This document shows positions 1 to 8,975 of a DNA stretch of 18,438 nucleotides, piece by piece (position 1 is the first letter of the stretch; each line of letters opens with the position of its first letter). Under the pieces are notes generated by a model. The model saw nothing but the letters and a program-made list of their open reading frames with translations. It searched no databases and had not been told where the DNA came from. The DNA is from Gracilaria vermiculophylla (taxonomy: Eukaryota > Rhodophyta > Florideophyceae > Gracilariales > Gracilariaceae), in assembly GCA_019155205.2 (NCBI GenBank), contig JAHNZQ020000010.1, positions 295,245 through 313,682 on the forward strand, written 5' to 3'. Made by a program: the position numbers and the translations under genes.

Positions 1-10
1 GGGTTTCCAT

Positions 11-186
11 TGGGGGTTCTGAGGTGTCCATAGAGGAGTAGGTCGGGGGTGAGTTTCTTCCACTTCCGAATCACCCTAAGGAAGAATTCCACTGTTGAGG
101 GTTGGTTGTTGCAAACTAGGACACGTTTCTGCTGCAACTTGTGCGAATCCTTTAGGAACTGTGACCTTCTAAGTCGGGAGACCAAT
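11..186 (-). other. 5' leader with primer-binding-site candidate, leftward copy
   Basis: This is untranslated sequence between the LTR and the gag ATG (minus strand, 10-8). Two bases after the LTR end the element strand reads TGGTCTCCCGACTTAGAAGG (184 down to 165), a plausible primer-binding site because it opens with TGG complementary to a tRNA CCA end. The right-hand copy keeps the same block at 4230-4252 with TGG changed to TGT. The primer tRNA is not identified. Confidence 0.6.
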
Positions 187-737
187 TGTGGTACTGTCAG
201 CCCTCCTCTCGAGGTAGTAAAGCACAACGTCCGTTAGCAGTTTTCGTTGACTCCAAAGGCGCGTATTCCTAAAGGTGGTCTCCGGTATCCGCTGTCGCGA
301 GCCGGGAGAATTTTGAAAGGGGATCCGCAAACACCAAGCGGAGGGGAGGTTCACTGGGCGGACAATGCTCCTACAGGCGCTGCTATGATGCAACCTGGGG
401 ATCGGCGGCTTAGAAACCAGCTTTGATCGACGAGAGACTTCAACCGAAAAAGTAGAAAAAGACTCAAGGATGCTTGTCTTTACTTCCCCAGAGGTAGAGC
501 TCAACTGGCAGATTAAGTATCAAGCCGGGAGCCCGCCTCAGCAGGTCTCGCTACTGTACTAATTACCTGCATAAATCATCTAAAATAAATAATAATTCTA
601 CCGTTCCTCAAGGATACTGTAGCGCACGTGGGCGGGATTATGCACCACGTGGCTCCGCTAATAGATACGAGCCCTCCTTAGGAATATTATACCTCAAGGC
701 CAAACCACCCTATTTCCGTAGCAGCCACTGTATTACA
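187..737 (-). repeat. LTR of the leftward Gypsy copy (551 bp)
   Basis: On the minus strand the LTR starts TGTAATACAGTGG (737 downward) and ends AGTACCACA (187), giving normal TG...CA ends. It matches 13384-13943 over its whole length and 3771-4229 over the part that survives there. The boundary at 187 is set by where the 3' LTR of the right-hand element stops matching the two leaders. The outer end at 737 is set by the match to the sequence that directly follows the polypurine tract at 13384. ORFs of 60-110 codons inside it are chance reading frames of LTR sequence. Confidence 0.85.
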
Positions 738-835
738 GGCAGCTCCGAAAAACACAGTTTTGTACCAGCAGTCAAATACCAAAATACAGACTTTCAGAAA
801 CAAATAACATGTAGAGAGGATATAAAAACGCCAAA

Positions 836-1837
836 GTTACGCGATACATGGTTGGTTTAAAATCCGTTTCTAAAGTTCGAAAGTTTATTGCGCTCGTGTA
901 AAGCATACCCACAGGGCTCTCTAGTATTTTCATCATTTTTTCAAGACTCATTTATGCAAAATGTAGCTTTAGCTCTTTGAACTTAAACTCTACTGTGCTT
1001 CTGATAGCCAACATAGGAGCATTGAAAAATTTTTTATGCTGTCGATAAACGTGCACCTTGAAAAAGAACTTCTTTGAACCATCTTCTGTTAAATTCTGAG
1101 TTTTCATAGATACAACTTCGATTTCCATTAGACTCTAGAACACTTGGTAGCATTTCCTCTATTTCGTTCTTCACAAACAATGTCCAGTCTTCTCAGTGTG
1201 CCTCTGGGAAACCGTGTAGGTGCGCAGTCATTCCTTCTGGTGTATTCACATCTTGAAATTTCCGCGCATGCCTACCTTTTTTTCTTTTGTAGACAACAGG
1301 TTGTGTGAGGTTGCCTTTTGAGCGTATAATTTCGATAACCGTCCCATTAATAAACCCTACGCAGTTCGGCAGAGTGTTCGAAATGATATGAAGTGCCGTA
1401 GCGAATGATGGTAGTCTAACATCCTTGTAGTTTGCAAAGGTGTAGCCGGTGAGTAGATGGACTCTAGTATTTATGAAATGTTCAATTGCCTCCCAGAGTA
1501 TTTCAAGGATCTTTGACGTATATGTCCGGAGCGGTTCTTCAAAATCTGCCCACCTTGCACGTGATGCAAGCCGCCTAAGTACTAGGCATGTTGCTGAAAC
1601 AGAGTCTGGACGAAAATGGATTCTATCCGGGAAGAATTTGATAGTAGGCCGGTTCTTCTTTGGCCCAAGCTCTATCGGATGCGCTTTTGGAAATATAAAG
1701 TAAATCACGTAGCCTCTGTCGGTTAAAGCATTGAAATTGAAATGAAAGTCAACCAAAGAAATACTATTTTGTCCTTTGCGTCTTTTCCGATGATTTATAA
1801 AGTATTCATCGTAGTGTGCATAGTTTTTAGCAATTAT
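836..1837 (-). pseudogene. PIF/Harbinger-type transposase (DDE_Tnp_4), decayed
   Basis: The minus strand is open from 1837 down to a TGA at 1195-1193, and the similarity continues past that stop to about 836. An N-terminal part (CLVLRRLASRARWADFEEPL) matches the helical region before the Harbinger catalytic domain. It is followed by NCVGFINGTVIEI, then KKGRHARKFQDVNTPEGM, then EDWTLFVKNEIEEMLP after the stop. Next come FQGARLST, and after a frame change VEFKFKELK and KMMKILESPVGMLY. These correspond to the D, D and E blocks of the family. The first catalytic Asp (normally GFIDGT) is Asn here, codon 1348-1346. The second Asp (EDW) and a Glu candidate (VEF) are kept. In the active family this nuclease cuts and pastes its own element with a Myb-like partner; no partner gene is visible. 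No start codon is supported, and nothing convincing as TIRs was seen. Confidence 0.75.
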
Positions 1838-2544
1838 TCATAACGAATATGCTCCGTTAAAGGAATTATAAAACATTGCGTTTCGTGTTTGTATGACAGA
1901 TTGTAAAACGTTCTTCGAGGCTTTCGTTCGAAGGCAAAGCAAGGATTTTTGATTGATTTTTCGGCCGATTTTCATTCATTTTACCAAGATGCTTTCTTAA
2001 CCTTTTGAGGACAAGGACATCATACCTTTAACGACTGTTTTTAAAAAAAGGGTACGATGCGAGTTTTGTAGTCTGTAAATGAAATTTCAATAATTTGTTT
2101 TCAGGAATAAAATTCTTTAGCAAAAATAGAGGATTCTACATCGCGTTTATTGAATAATCTGGTTGGTTGTGCTCTATAATAGCCGCGCAGTGCTACCATG
2201 AAAAATGTTGGTTTCTTCTAAATGTTGTGATTTGATGGGCGATGGTTCAAGAAAATGGAACTGGTCCTGGTGTAACGCACGGTGCTGAAATGGTATTCAA
2301 GGGTTCCAATATCCCCGAAATTCATATAAGTGCGGCTTGGTTTTTATTTCAAGGTCGGTTTATCAGCTATATTTTCCCGAAAAAAGCTTTTCAGCTACAG
2401 TAGTGCCTGTTTGCCCAGATGAAGCAATACGAAATGCGTTTTTTTGAAGGTTTCGGACCTTTCATACACGCCTCAGAAACGGTGGATCCGAACAGGAGTC
2501 GCGGGCACGAACAAGGCGTTTCAAAATCATATCACGCCTAAAAA
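1838..2544. other. AT-rich spacer, no gene recognised
   Basis: This 0.7-kb stretch lies between the Harbinger remnant and the Tc1/mariner element. No reading frame of note and no family motif was seen on either strand. A short inverted pair AGGCGT / ACGCCT (2514-2519 and 2534-2539, 14-base loop) lies just before the mariner terminus. It may be part of the Harbinger or mariner element ends, but this could not be shown. Confidence 0.5.
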
Positions 2545-2591
2545 ACGCGCCAAAGTAGTACTGTAGTGCGCCTTTTACAGAACATATAAGT

Positions 2592-2613
2592 AAAAACCGT
2601 TTCATAATCATAA
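2592..2613 (+). repeat. Left inner TIR segment of the Tc1/mariner element
   Basis: This is an inverted match to 3672-3693, with 20 of 22 bases identical. It lies about 50 bases inside the presumed left terminus and just before the transposase frame. Confidence 0.65.
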
Positions 2614-2638
2614 GACTACATCATCAACATCCATCGTT

Positions 2639-3657
2639 ATGGATCGACGTTCACCTCTTTCTCGCTTCAAACAGCTTAGATCATACAACTAAAAGCTTAT
2701 AGAAATTTATATGTCAAAATTAGCCGACTTTTAAAAAGTTTATCCAATCACAACTACCCGTATCCTAGAAAATTCAGCAACCTGTAGAACAAAAACACAT
2801 ACAAGGCATTCACACCTTTCCAGTTTTGCAGATAAACGAATTAAAAAACGTAAACTGTGTCAAAGAATAGTTTTATGCAAAACAATTGCAAAACCCTTAA
2901 ACCTCAATGTTTCTAAATCAATAATTTGACAAATAATCAATAAAATAATTGTTCATGTATAAACAAATGATTAAAACATTCCAGTAAGAAGATAGCCATA
3001 AGCAAAACACCAATATATTTGTATGAAAACATGGCGTACTAGACAAATCAATGGGATACAGTTATTTTTTCTGATGAATAAATATTCAACTCGGATGTTA
3101 CAAATTGTTATAAATTTTATTGACATGATCTAAGAAAGAAACGCACTAAATTCTAGACACGAAACTCTAGAGGCTGTTCTATAATGGTCCGTGGTGGCAT
3201 ATTAGAATATGGGAAAGCAGATATTGCGTTTATTCACACACATACAGATTTTTCATGCCATCAAAAATTTGTTTGTAACTATAGCCCAGCTTATAGATAT
3301 TGTGTACACAGAAGAAGTTTTATTCTCAAGCTATATAATTAACCGGTGTACAATTCTAAAGCAGTGACAGAATGGCTACAAAAAGCAAGTATAACGGTAA
3401 TGGATTGACCAGCACGCTCCCCAGACATGAACCCCATTAGAAATGGATGACAGTTCTTATCAAGAACGGTTTATGGCCACGGATGGCATTTTAGCTCCGG
3501 TTTTGATTTGAAAAACAGTTTTAAGAACTGCTGGGACAATACATCTATTTTTACAATTAATTACTACATCACTTTGATGCCTAAACGCTGTATTTTCGTT
3601 ATTAAGCAAAAAGGTGGAAAAACTACTCTAGTTACTGAGTCGCCAAAAGATACTTAA
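2639..3657 (+). pseudogene. Tc1/mariner transposase, decayed
   Basis: In one plus-strand frame the motifs run in the family order: WDTVIFSDE (3052-3078), MVRGGILEYGKADIAFI (3184-3234), WLQKASITVMD then a stop and PARSPDMNPI (3373-3438), RTVYGHGWHF, and MPKRCIFVIKQKGGKTT near the end (stop TAA 3655-3657). These match the usual ViFSDE, vMVWG, WPArSPDlNPIEN, VYa.grqF and SMp.Rc..VI..kGG landmarks. The middle, where the second Asp block (QDNA) belongs, is better preserved in another frame (VYTEEVLF), so two indels cancel out. The first Asp (codon 3073-3075) is present, the second Asp block is lost, and the third acidic residue (PIEN) reads PIRN at 3439-3441. Both Trp positions of the third block are TGA (3406-3408, 3448-3450), as expected from TGG to TGA change. 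The ATG at 2639 is only a possible start, in a different frame. Confidence 0.8.
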
Positions 3658-3671
3658 ACTTCACAAAGTTG

Positions 3672-3693
3672 TTATGATATTGAAACGGTTTTT
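3672..3693 (-). repeat. Right inner TIR segment of the Tc1/mariner element
   Basis: This is the reverse-complement partner of 2592-2613. It follows the transposase stop codon by 15 bases. Confidence 0.65.
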
Positions 3694-3770
3694 GGACTTG
3701 AATTTATTGTAAATCTTGATCTTGTAGTCGTACCGTACCAAATTCACAATTTTTGTACTTTGACACCGAC

Positions 3771-4229
3771 GTGCATAATTTAGCCCGCGTGCGCTACAGT
3801 ATTCTTAAGGGACGGTAGACTCTCTATTATTTTAGTAAATATTTTCGGGTAGTTACTACAGTAGTGAAAGCCGCCGAGGCGGGCTCCCGGCTTGGTACTT
3901 AATATGCCAGTCGAGCTCCACCTCTGGGGAAGTAAACCAAGCACCCTTAAGTTTTCATATGCTTTTCCGGTGGGAGACTCTCGTCGATCTTCCTGAGAAC
4001 TGTAAGCCGCCGATCCCCAGGTTGCCTCGTAGCAGCGCCTGTAGGAGCATTGTCCGCCCAGTGAGCCCCCCCCTCTGCTTGGTGTTTGCGGACTCCCTTT
4101 AATATCTCCCCCAGCTCGCGACAACAAATACCGGAGACCACCTTTCGGAACACGCGCCTTTGGTGTCAACAGAAACTCCTAACGGACGTGGTGCTCTACT
4201 ATCTCGAGAGCAGAACTGACAGTACCACA
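3771..4229 (+). repeat. 5' LTR, truncated at its outer end
   Basis: It aligns with 13481-13943 of the 3' LTR and with the reverse complement of 187-640. It begins abruptly at GTGCATAATT, so about 97 bases that open the 3' LTR are missing here. The missing part is replaced by the end of the Tc1/mariner element. It ends AGTACCACA at 4229, where the leader starts. Confidence 0.85.
4030..4064 (+). promoter_or_regulatory. Invariant 35-base LTR core
   Basis: This block, starting TAGCAGCGCCTGTAGGAGCA, is identical in all three LTR copies: here, 13741-13775, and the reverse complement of 351-385. The sequence around it differs at many positions between copies. Its role is not known; a promoter, transcript start or packaging/transfer element would be natural guesses inside an LTR. 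Confidence 0.4.
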
Positions 4230-4405
4230 ACTTGTCTCCCGACTTAGAAGGTCAGTTTCCTAAAAGATTCGCAAAAGTCGCAGCAGAACAGCGTTTCTAG
4301 TTTGCAACGATCGGACCCCAACAGTGTAATTCTTCCTCAAGGTGATTCGGAAGTAGAAGAAAGTCACCCCCGACCTACTCCTATATGGACCCCTGAGAGC
4401 CTCCA
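4230..4405 (+). other. 5' leader with primer-binding-site candidate
   Basis: This untranslated stretch lies between LTR and gag ATG and is closely matched by the leader of the leftward copy (186-11). The segment TCTCCCGACTTAGAAGGTCA directly after the LTR end is one of the best-conserved parts. The leftward copy shows a TGG opening that has become TGT here. The complement of this block contains a 7-base loop CTTCTAA between GAC and GTC, which resembles a tRNA anticodon arm rather than a T-arm. Confidence 0.55.
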
Positions 4406-6677
4406 ATGGAAACTCCCCTACATGATCCTCTAGCAACCGACTCCGTGGCTGGGCGCAGCACGCGCAGCGCTCACAAGGAGATGGCCGCCACACTGGAGGA
4501 CCCTGAAAGGTTCCTTAGGTATCCTGGCTCCTCTGTAGAGCGTTTCAGGAATCGCCATGGGAGAGTGCACGATCGGAGGCCAGCGGAACCCCCCGCGACA
4601 CCTCTGGGGAACGCCGAAGTGGAGGTTGAAGAACCGCACACGGCATCGCAGCCGCCACCTCAGGAGCTGCAGGGACGGGAACACCCGGAGCTTAACTCCC
4701 TTCTGGAATCGCTGGCCCCGCGCTTTACGGACTGTCTCTCACAAGAGCTGGTCGAAAGAATACCTGCAGGTGTTGAAGCCCACTCCGGAGCGCACCACCA
4801 CGTCCTTATAATGGAAAGCGCCATGGAGAGCGTTCACCGTGCTGTAGATGCTTTGCTGGATTCCGACTTTTTCCTAGAGTTGATCTCAGATGTTATTCGT
4901 GCGAAGGGTCGTTCCCGAACCGCGCAGCTGTTACCCGCAGCTGCGTTTCAAATTTATTCTTCCGTATAGGAAAGATTCCCTCTGTCAACGCCTAAGGTGG
5001 CCCCGGGCAGAGAAAAACAGAATATTGCCATACCGCAAGCCAGAGGAGGGAAACATACTGACGTATGGAAACGGAACTACCCCAGTAACATTGCTATGCA
5101 CATTCTGGACCCGACGCCCCGCGGAGGGGGACAGAATACCGGTCGCGAAGGAATGGACCCATGGAGAGAAGGACAGGATACTCCTCGGGTGGATGGCGAT
5201 AACGGGGGTATCGTTAGCAACCCAGACTACCTCAAGGAAAGAAGAAGAAAGAAACGGAGGGAGAAAAGAAGAAAGCGAGACACCGATTCGGAGGGAAGCT
5301 CAGACTCCGAATCCGTAAACAGCTCCAGCCCGGAGGCCAGTATACCTCCCAAGGAGAAGAGTAGAAGGGTCAGGAAGGTCGTCCCGCTTATCGACCTCTT
5401 CGCCAAAGTGGTTGATTATGACACCTACAGGTTAAATGATCGCTCCACTCTTTACGACGCGTTGGTCGCCAAACGACTCACAAAGATCCAGTGCCGCATG
5501 GATATTCAAATGAAGAAGCACTCTTTTTCAGGCGAAGACCCCATCTCGGTGTTGAATTTTCTCACACGCTTCCGTTCAGCGTATAATACCAGTGGTGTGC
5601 ATGAAGGTGCTGCCATATGGTGCATTCAGTTCTACCTCACAGACAAAGCGCACTAGCTGGTGCGGGCGCACCTCAAGGAGGAGAGCACCATTGTGGATGA
5701 TCCTGGAGCGGAGATCTTGACGACGTACCCGAAAGTGGTGAATTTCCTCCTCAAAAGGTACGCAACGTTGACGCTGAAGTCACCTCCGATAGGTAGAACT
5801 CGGGAATGACAGAGACGGAGTTCTCGCAAAAGCTGTGGACGAAGGCCCTACGGTGTGGGAACAGGTACTCCGAACGGCGGTTGAAGTCGTTATTTGTCAA
5901 GGGACTCCTTCCCTCGATCTGCGCCAGGGTGAATAATCACTTGGCAACGCACCCGAAGACCACCTATACGGATCTAGCGCGTTACGCGGAATCCTATAGG
6001 GATTCCCATTGTGCCACTCGTCGCAGTCACGCTCCGCTTTCGGACAAAACAACGACCTCAAGGAACAGTCGGGCTTTTGCCCTAACGATATACTTCAGCA
6101 CCTCAGAGGGGGCTGACGAGCTGACGCTCGTGGGAGAGCAAAAGGCCCTTGCCCACACATACCCCTCATCTCAGGGAGCACCGTCTAGAAAGAAGACACC
6201 CTCGTCCCTCACTTCGTGCGCCTCGGCAGGATCTTACAGGAGTGTCCCATTTGCGAGCACTCCAGGCTACCCACCGCCTTGCAGGATTTGCTCGTCTCGA
6301 GAGCCAGTACAATGTACGACTCTCACTCCGGCAATGAGGGCCGCCGTCCTGCAGCAAGTGGAAAAGAACTTTTAGTACCTGAAGGACGCACTAGCGGAGA
6401 ATGAATGTCACCGAATCGCGTATCGCGACATCCGCTCCTCTCAAGGAAACTACGGTTGCCGCACTCCACTGGGACTGCAGCCTGTTCCACTGTCACTTGC
6501 GCCGTCAGCGCAGGTGCCGGTATCCAAACAGGTTGCCTCTCAACGGAACACGTCGCATCTCGATGAGAAACCGCAGCAGCCGTCTCCTACTGGAACTCAG
6601 CCTTTCTCCAACCAGAAAAATCCTCAAAGCCACGCTTTGAGGTTCCGCTTGGCTCCTTACCATCGAGCCTCAGCTTC
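4406..6677 (+). pseudogene. Gag polyprotein of the Gypsy element, broken
   Basis: The ATG at 4406 is shared with the leftward copy, which supports it as start. Frame one runs 4406-5656 with TAG at 4967-4969. It has an acidic and proline-rich N-terminus, then a strongly basic stretch (KERRRKKRREKRRKR, about 5236-5280), a Ser/Asp-rich run, and the capsid-like core with VVDYDTYRLND, FSGEDPISVLNFLTRF and GVHEGAAIW. After TAG 5654-5656 the core continues to YPKVVNFLLKRYAT, a frameshift follows near 5775, and the C-terminal core reads NSGMTETEFSQKLWTKALRCG, RLKSLFVKGLLP and THPKTTYTDLARYAESY. TAG 5794-5796 sits just before NSGM and TAG 6373-6375 further on. A degenerate zinc knuckle (CRICSSREPVQC, about 6280-6315) keeps Cys-x2-Cys and a later Cys but has no His. 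The tail past 6376 is Pro/Gln/Ser-rich. The exact gag end is unclear; pol continues in another frame from about 6678. Confidence 0.75.
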
Positions 6678-7633
6678 ATGGAGGTTGCCTTTAGGAAAGG
6701 GGGAGACGCTATCTGCTCCGTCGACGCAGAAACGGTGGGCGCTCTAATCCCGTCGGGCCCATTCGACGCCCTTAAGGATTCTGTTTGCACGCTCCGCCGT
6801 GAGAATTACAAAGTGTTTCCCTCTATCAGATGTTCCCCGCTCGCCTCCATCGCGGTGCGCGCCATCCTTGACACCAGAGCTGGCCCGAGTCCGGCGCACA
6901 CTGATGTGCTCCCGCGGTCTGCTCTCGGCTCCATGAAGACTGGCAAGCTCCCTACGGTGCGCGATGCGTCGCGTTGAGCATTGAACACCCTCGGTGCAAT
7001 ACCTCTTAATCTCCGGCTTCGCTCCTTACAGGTGAAGGTCTGGTTCCTCGTGGCATCCCACTTGGCCGCACAACGCATTTTGGGCACTTCTTTTGTGGAT
7101 CGGTATGTACGTTCATTCTACTCACGCCTGCGGAAGGTGACGTTTCATGACGCCGCCTCTGTAGGTATCGTGTACGCATCTCCAGAACCTGGAGCCAAGG
7201 CGGGTCACATGAGTAATCTTCCAAAAGAGACGCAATCAAACAAGGTCCGGATGGTAAAGAGTATCGAAATCCCCGCGAGGAGTCAGGCCGAAGTTTGTGT
7301 GCAGACCTCTTCATCTGGCCTTTCATTCCTACAAGGAAGTCTACACCTAACGACGAAGCAGCACTTCATGATGGCCAACGGTGTTTTGAAATAGTGCCGA
7401 GCATTTCCTTTAGGATCGTACTCGCCAACCTGAAGGTGGCGCTGCTACGGCTGCAGAAAGGAACTGTCGTCGCATCGGCACTACCCGCCCCTGCAGGACT
7501 GGCTTATTTGTTTCGTGCGGAAGACCTTGCGCACCGCGATGCAATCGCCACCATCGAGGCTGAAGTGACATCACCGGCTCCAGAGGAATAGAATCCTGCC
7601 ACCTAGCAGGAGAAGCTCCCGATTGGCGAAGAT
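6678..7633 (+). pseudogene. Pol: aspartic protease domain and spacer
   Basis: The retropepsin motif reads AVRAILDTRAGPSPAHTDVLP. The catalytic Asp-Thr (6870-6875) is kept, but the Gly of DTG is Arg (AGA, 6876-6878). Downstream, LNLRLRSLQVKVWFLVA, and RILGTSFVDRYV in place of the usual LLG.dFid, complete the fold. A TGA interrupts at 6975-6977. After a frameshift near 7385 the frame reads SFRIVLANLKVALLRLQKGTVVASA, the conserved linker seen before RT in many Gypsy elements. It has TAG at 7589-7591 and 7604-7606. In a working element this enzyme cuts Gag-Pol. With DTR instead of DTG and the broken frame it should be dead. Confidence 0.75.
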
Positions 7634-8470
7634 TTCGAAGAGTATCGCTATACGATAGTGGAGATGCTATCCGCCTTTGAGTACATGTGGTTTGGTCTCC
7701 TGGCTCAGGTCAGCCTGTCCAAGCACCGAATCCAGCTCCCACCTAGTGCGGAGCCGGTACATCAACTCTCGAGGAGGGCCGGACCCCAAGCACGTGATTC
7801 CGATCGCGACGGGGTCCACCGGATGCATGAGAAGAGTTTTATCGGGCCCTCTGATTCCGAGTGGGCCTCCCCGCTGGTGTGTGAAGAATATTGATGGTTC
7901 CATGAGGTTTTGTATTGACTGTAGACCCCTAAATGAGGTGACGGTACGCGATTTGTTCCCGGTACCCCGTATAGATAAATGTATTAACTCCTTAGGTGAT
8001 GCATCCATTTTCTCCACGCTGGGTGTCCACAGAGGCTACTGGCAAATTGAGATGGATGACTCTGAGAAGTATAAAACAGCGTTCTCCTGGCACTGTGGAA
8101 TTTTCAGATTCCTAAGGATGCCATTTGGATTGAAGAATGCACCCGCTAGGTTCCAACGAGCGGTGGACATAATTCTGTCAAAATTGAAGTGGCAGAACGC
8201 CTTGTTTTATATTGACGATGTCGTCATATACTCCTGCACCGCGGGGGAGCACTTCATGCATGTGAAAAACGTATTCTTACTGCTGAAGAATGCTGGACTC
8301 ACCTTGAAGTTGGCGAAATGCTTCTTTTTCAAGTGTTCGGCGGACTACCTGGGGAACGTTGTGCTCCTAGGCCGCCTCCAGGTTTCCAATAAAACTCAGG
8401 ACGCCATCAACGAACATCAACCTCCCACAAACGAGACAGAGCTCCGCTCCTTCCTAGGGTTGCGCCGTTA
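7634..8470 (+). pseudogene. Pol: reverse transcriptase domain
   Basis: The lead-in EYRYTIVEMLSAFEYMW and HRIQLPPSAEPVHQ precedes SDSEWASPLV. A frameshift near 7880 then gives GSMRFCIDCRPLNEVTV, FPVPRIDKCINSLGDASIFSTL, GYWQIEMDD, KTAFSWHCGIFRFLRMPFGL, NAPARFQRAVDIIL and YIDDVVIYS (YIDD box 8208-8219). HFMHVKNVFLLLKNAGLTLKLAKC, DYLGNVV and LRSFLGL follow. These are RT blocks 1-7 plus the connection. The second and third catalytic Asp (YIDD) are present. The first, in the usual FSTLD block, is Gly (8022-8024). About 15-16 residues after LRSFLGL (the normal NVYRRFV...PL segment) are deleted at 8465-8470, with a change of frame. Confidence 0.92.
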
Positions 8471-8975
8471 GATCGCCTCTTGGAGAAGGAAAAGCTGGCG
8501 CAATTTGCTATTTTGAGTGACGAAGAGTCGGACGCCTTTACCACCCTGAAGAGGAGACTGATGGAGCCACCGATCATGGTATCTCCGAAGCGCCACGGCC
8601 GAATGGTGCTGGACACTGACGCCTGTAAACACCAGGTCGGATGTGCCCTCCTATAGGAACAACCTGAAGGTGAACTTCAATCTGTCGGATACTATCGTCG
8701 CAGCCTCACACCTACGGATCGGAATTATTCAACCTCGGTGCACGAATGTCTCGCCATCGTCTGCGCGGTGTTGCTCTGACGCCCATACCTGAAAGGCGCG
8801 CGTTTCACATTGAGGACGGACGACGCACCACTGAAGTGGATACTGTCTTTGACGGATGCTTACGGCCGACGGAAACGGTGGAGGCTACTCCTCCCGGACT
8901 TCGAGTTTGACATCGTTTACCGTCGTGGCTTAAAATACCAGGCAGCGTACGCGCTCTCGCGAAACTCCACCGAGG
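8471..8975 (+). pseudogene. Pol: RNase H domain
   Basis: The frame starting at 8471 reads DRLLEKEKLAQF, then MVLDTDACKHQVGCALL, stop TAG (8654-8656), EQPEGELQSVGYYRRSL, NYSTSVHECLAIVCAVLL, TGA (8777-8779), RPYLKGARFTLRTDDAPLKW and AAYALSR. This is the Gypsy RNase H. The first Asp (LDTDA), the Glu (HECLAI) and the third Asp (RTDD) are present. The fourth, in the usual ADALSR, is Tyr. The TAG stands where Gln is usual and the TGA where Arg or Leu is usual, consistent with single transitions. The domain would degrade the RNA strand during cDNA synthesis. Confidence 0.9.

Larger units (their letters stand above)
1..737 (-). mobile_element. 5' end of a Ty3/Gypsy-type LTR retrotransposon, leftward copy (runs off the window)
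   Basis: The reverse complement of this stretch aligns from end to end with 3771-4415, the LTR, leader and gag start of the large element to the right. The two copies therefore lie head to head with their 5' LTRs facing each other. Reading leftward, this copy has its LTR at 737-187, the leader at 186-11, and the conserved gag ATG at 10-8, which leaves the window almost at once. Its LTR is more complete than the 5' LTR of the right-hand copy: about 90 more bases are present at its outer end. No target-site duplication can be tested, because the other end of the element is outside the window. Confidence 0.85.
2545..3770 (+). mobile_element. Tc1/mariner DNA transposon, non-autonomous remnant
   Basis: A degenerate mariner transposase frame is flanked by inverted terminal sequence. 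Bases 2592-2613 (AAAAACCGTTTCATAATCATAA region) match the reverse complement of 3672-3693 at 20 of 22 positions. Weaker similarity continues outward to about 2545 (GCCAAAGTAG) and 3770 (GTCAAAGTAC on the other strand). The total of about 1.2 kb is normal for this superfamily. The right end coincides with the point where the LTR at 3771 begins part-way through its sequence, so insertion into the LTR is likely. The left boundary is approximate, and no clear TA duplication remains. Confidence 0.7.

Noticed and set aside
49..504. Short ORFs in the first 500 bases
   Set aside because: They lie inside the LTR and leader and are not kept in frame in the other LTR copies.
3780..4169. Minus-strand ORF of 129 codons opposite the 5' LTR
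   Set aside because: LTR sequence in a chance frame; the equivalent stretch in the other two LTRs is not open over the same span.
6640..6690. Programmed -1 frameshift between gag and pol
   Set aside because: The frame does change from gag to protease in the -1 direction, but no slippery heptamer with a downstream stem was seen and the same kind of shift occurs elsewhere in this decayed copy.
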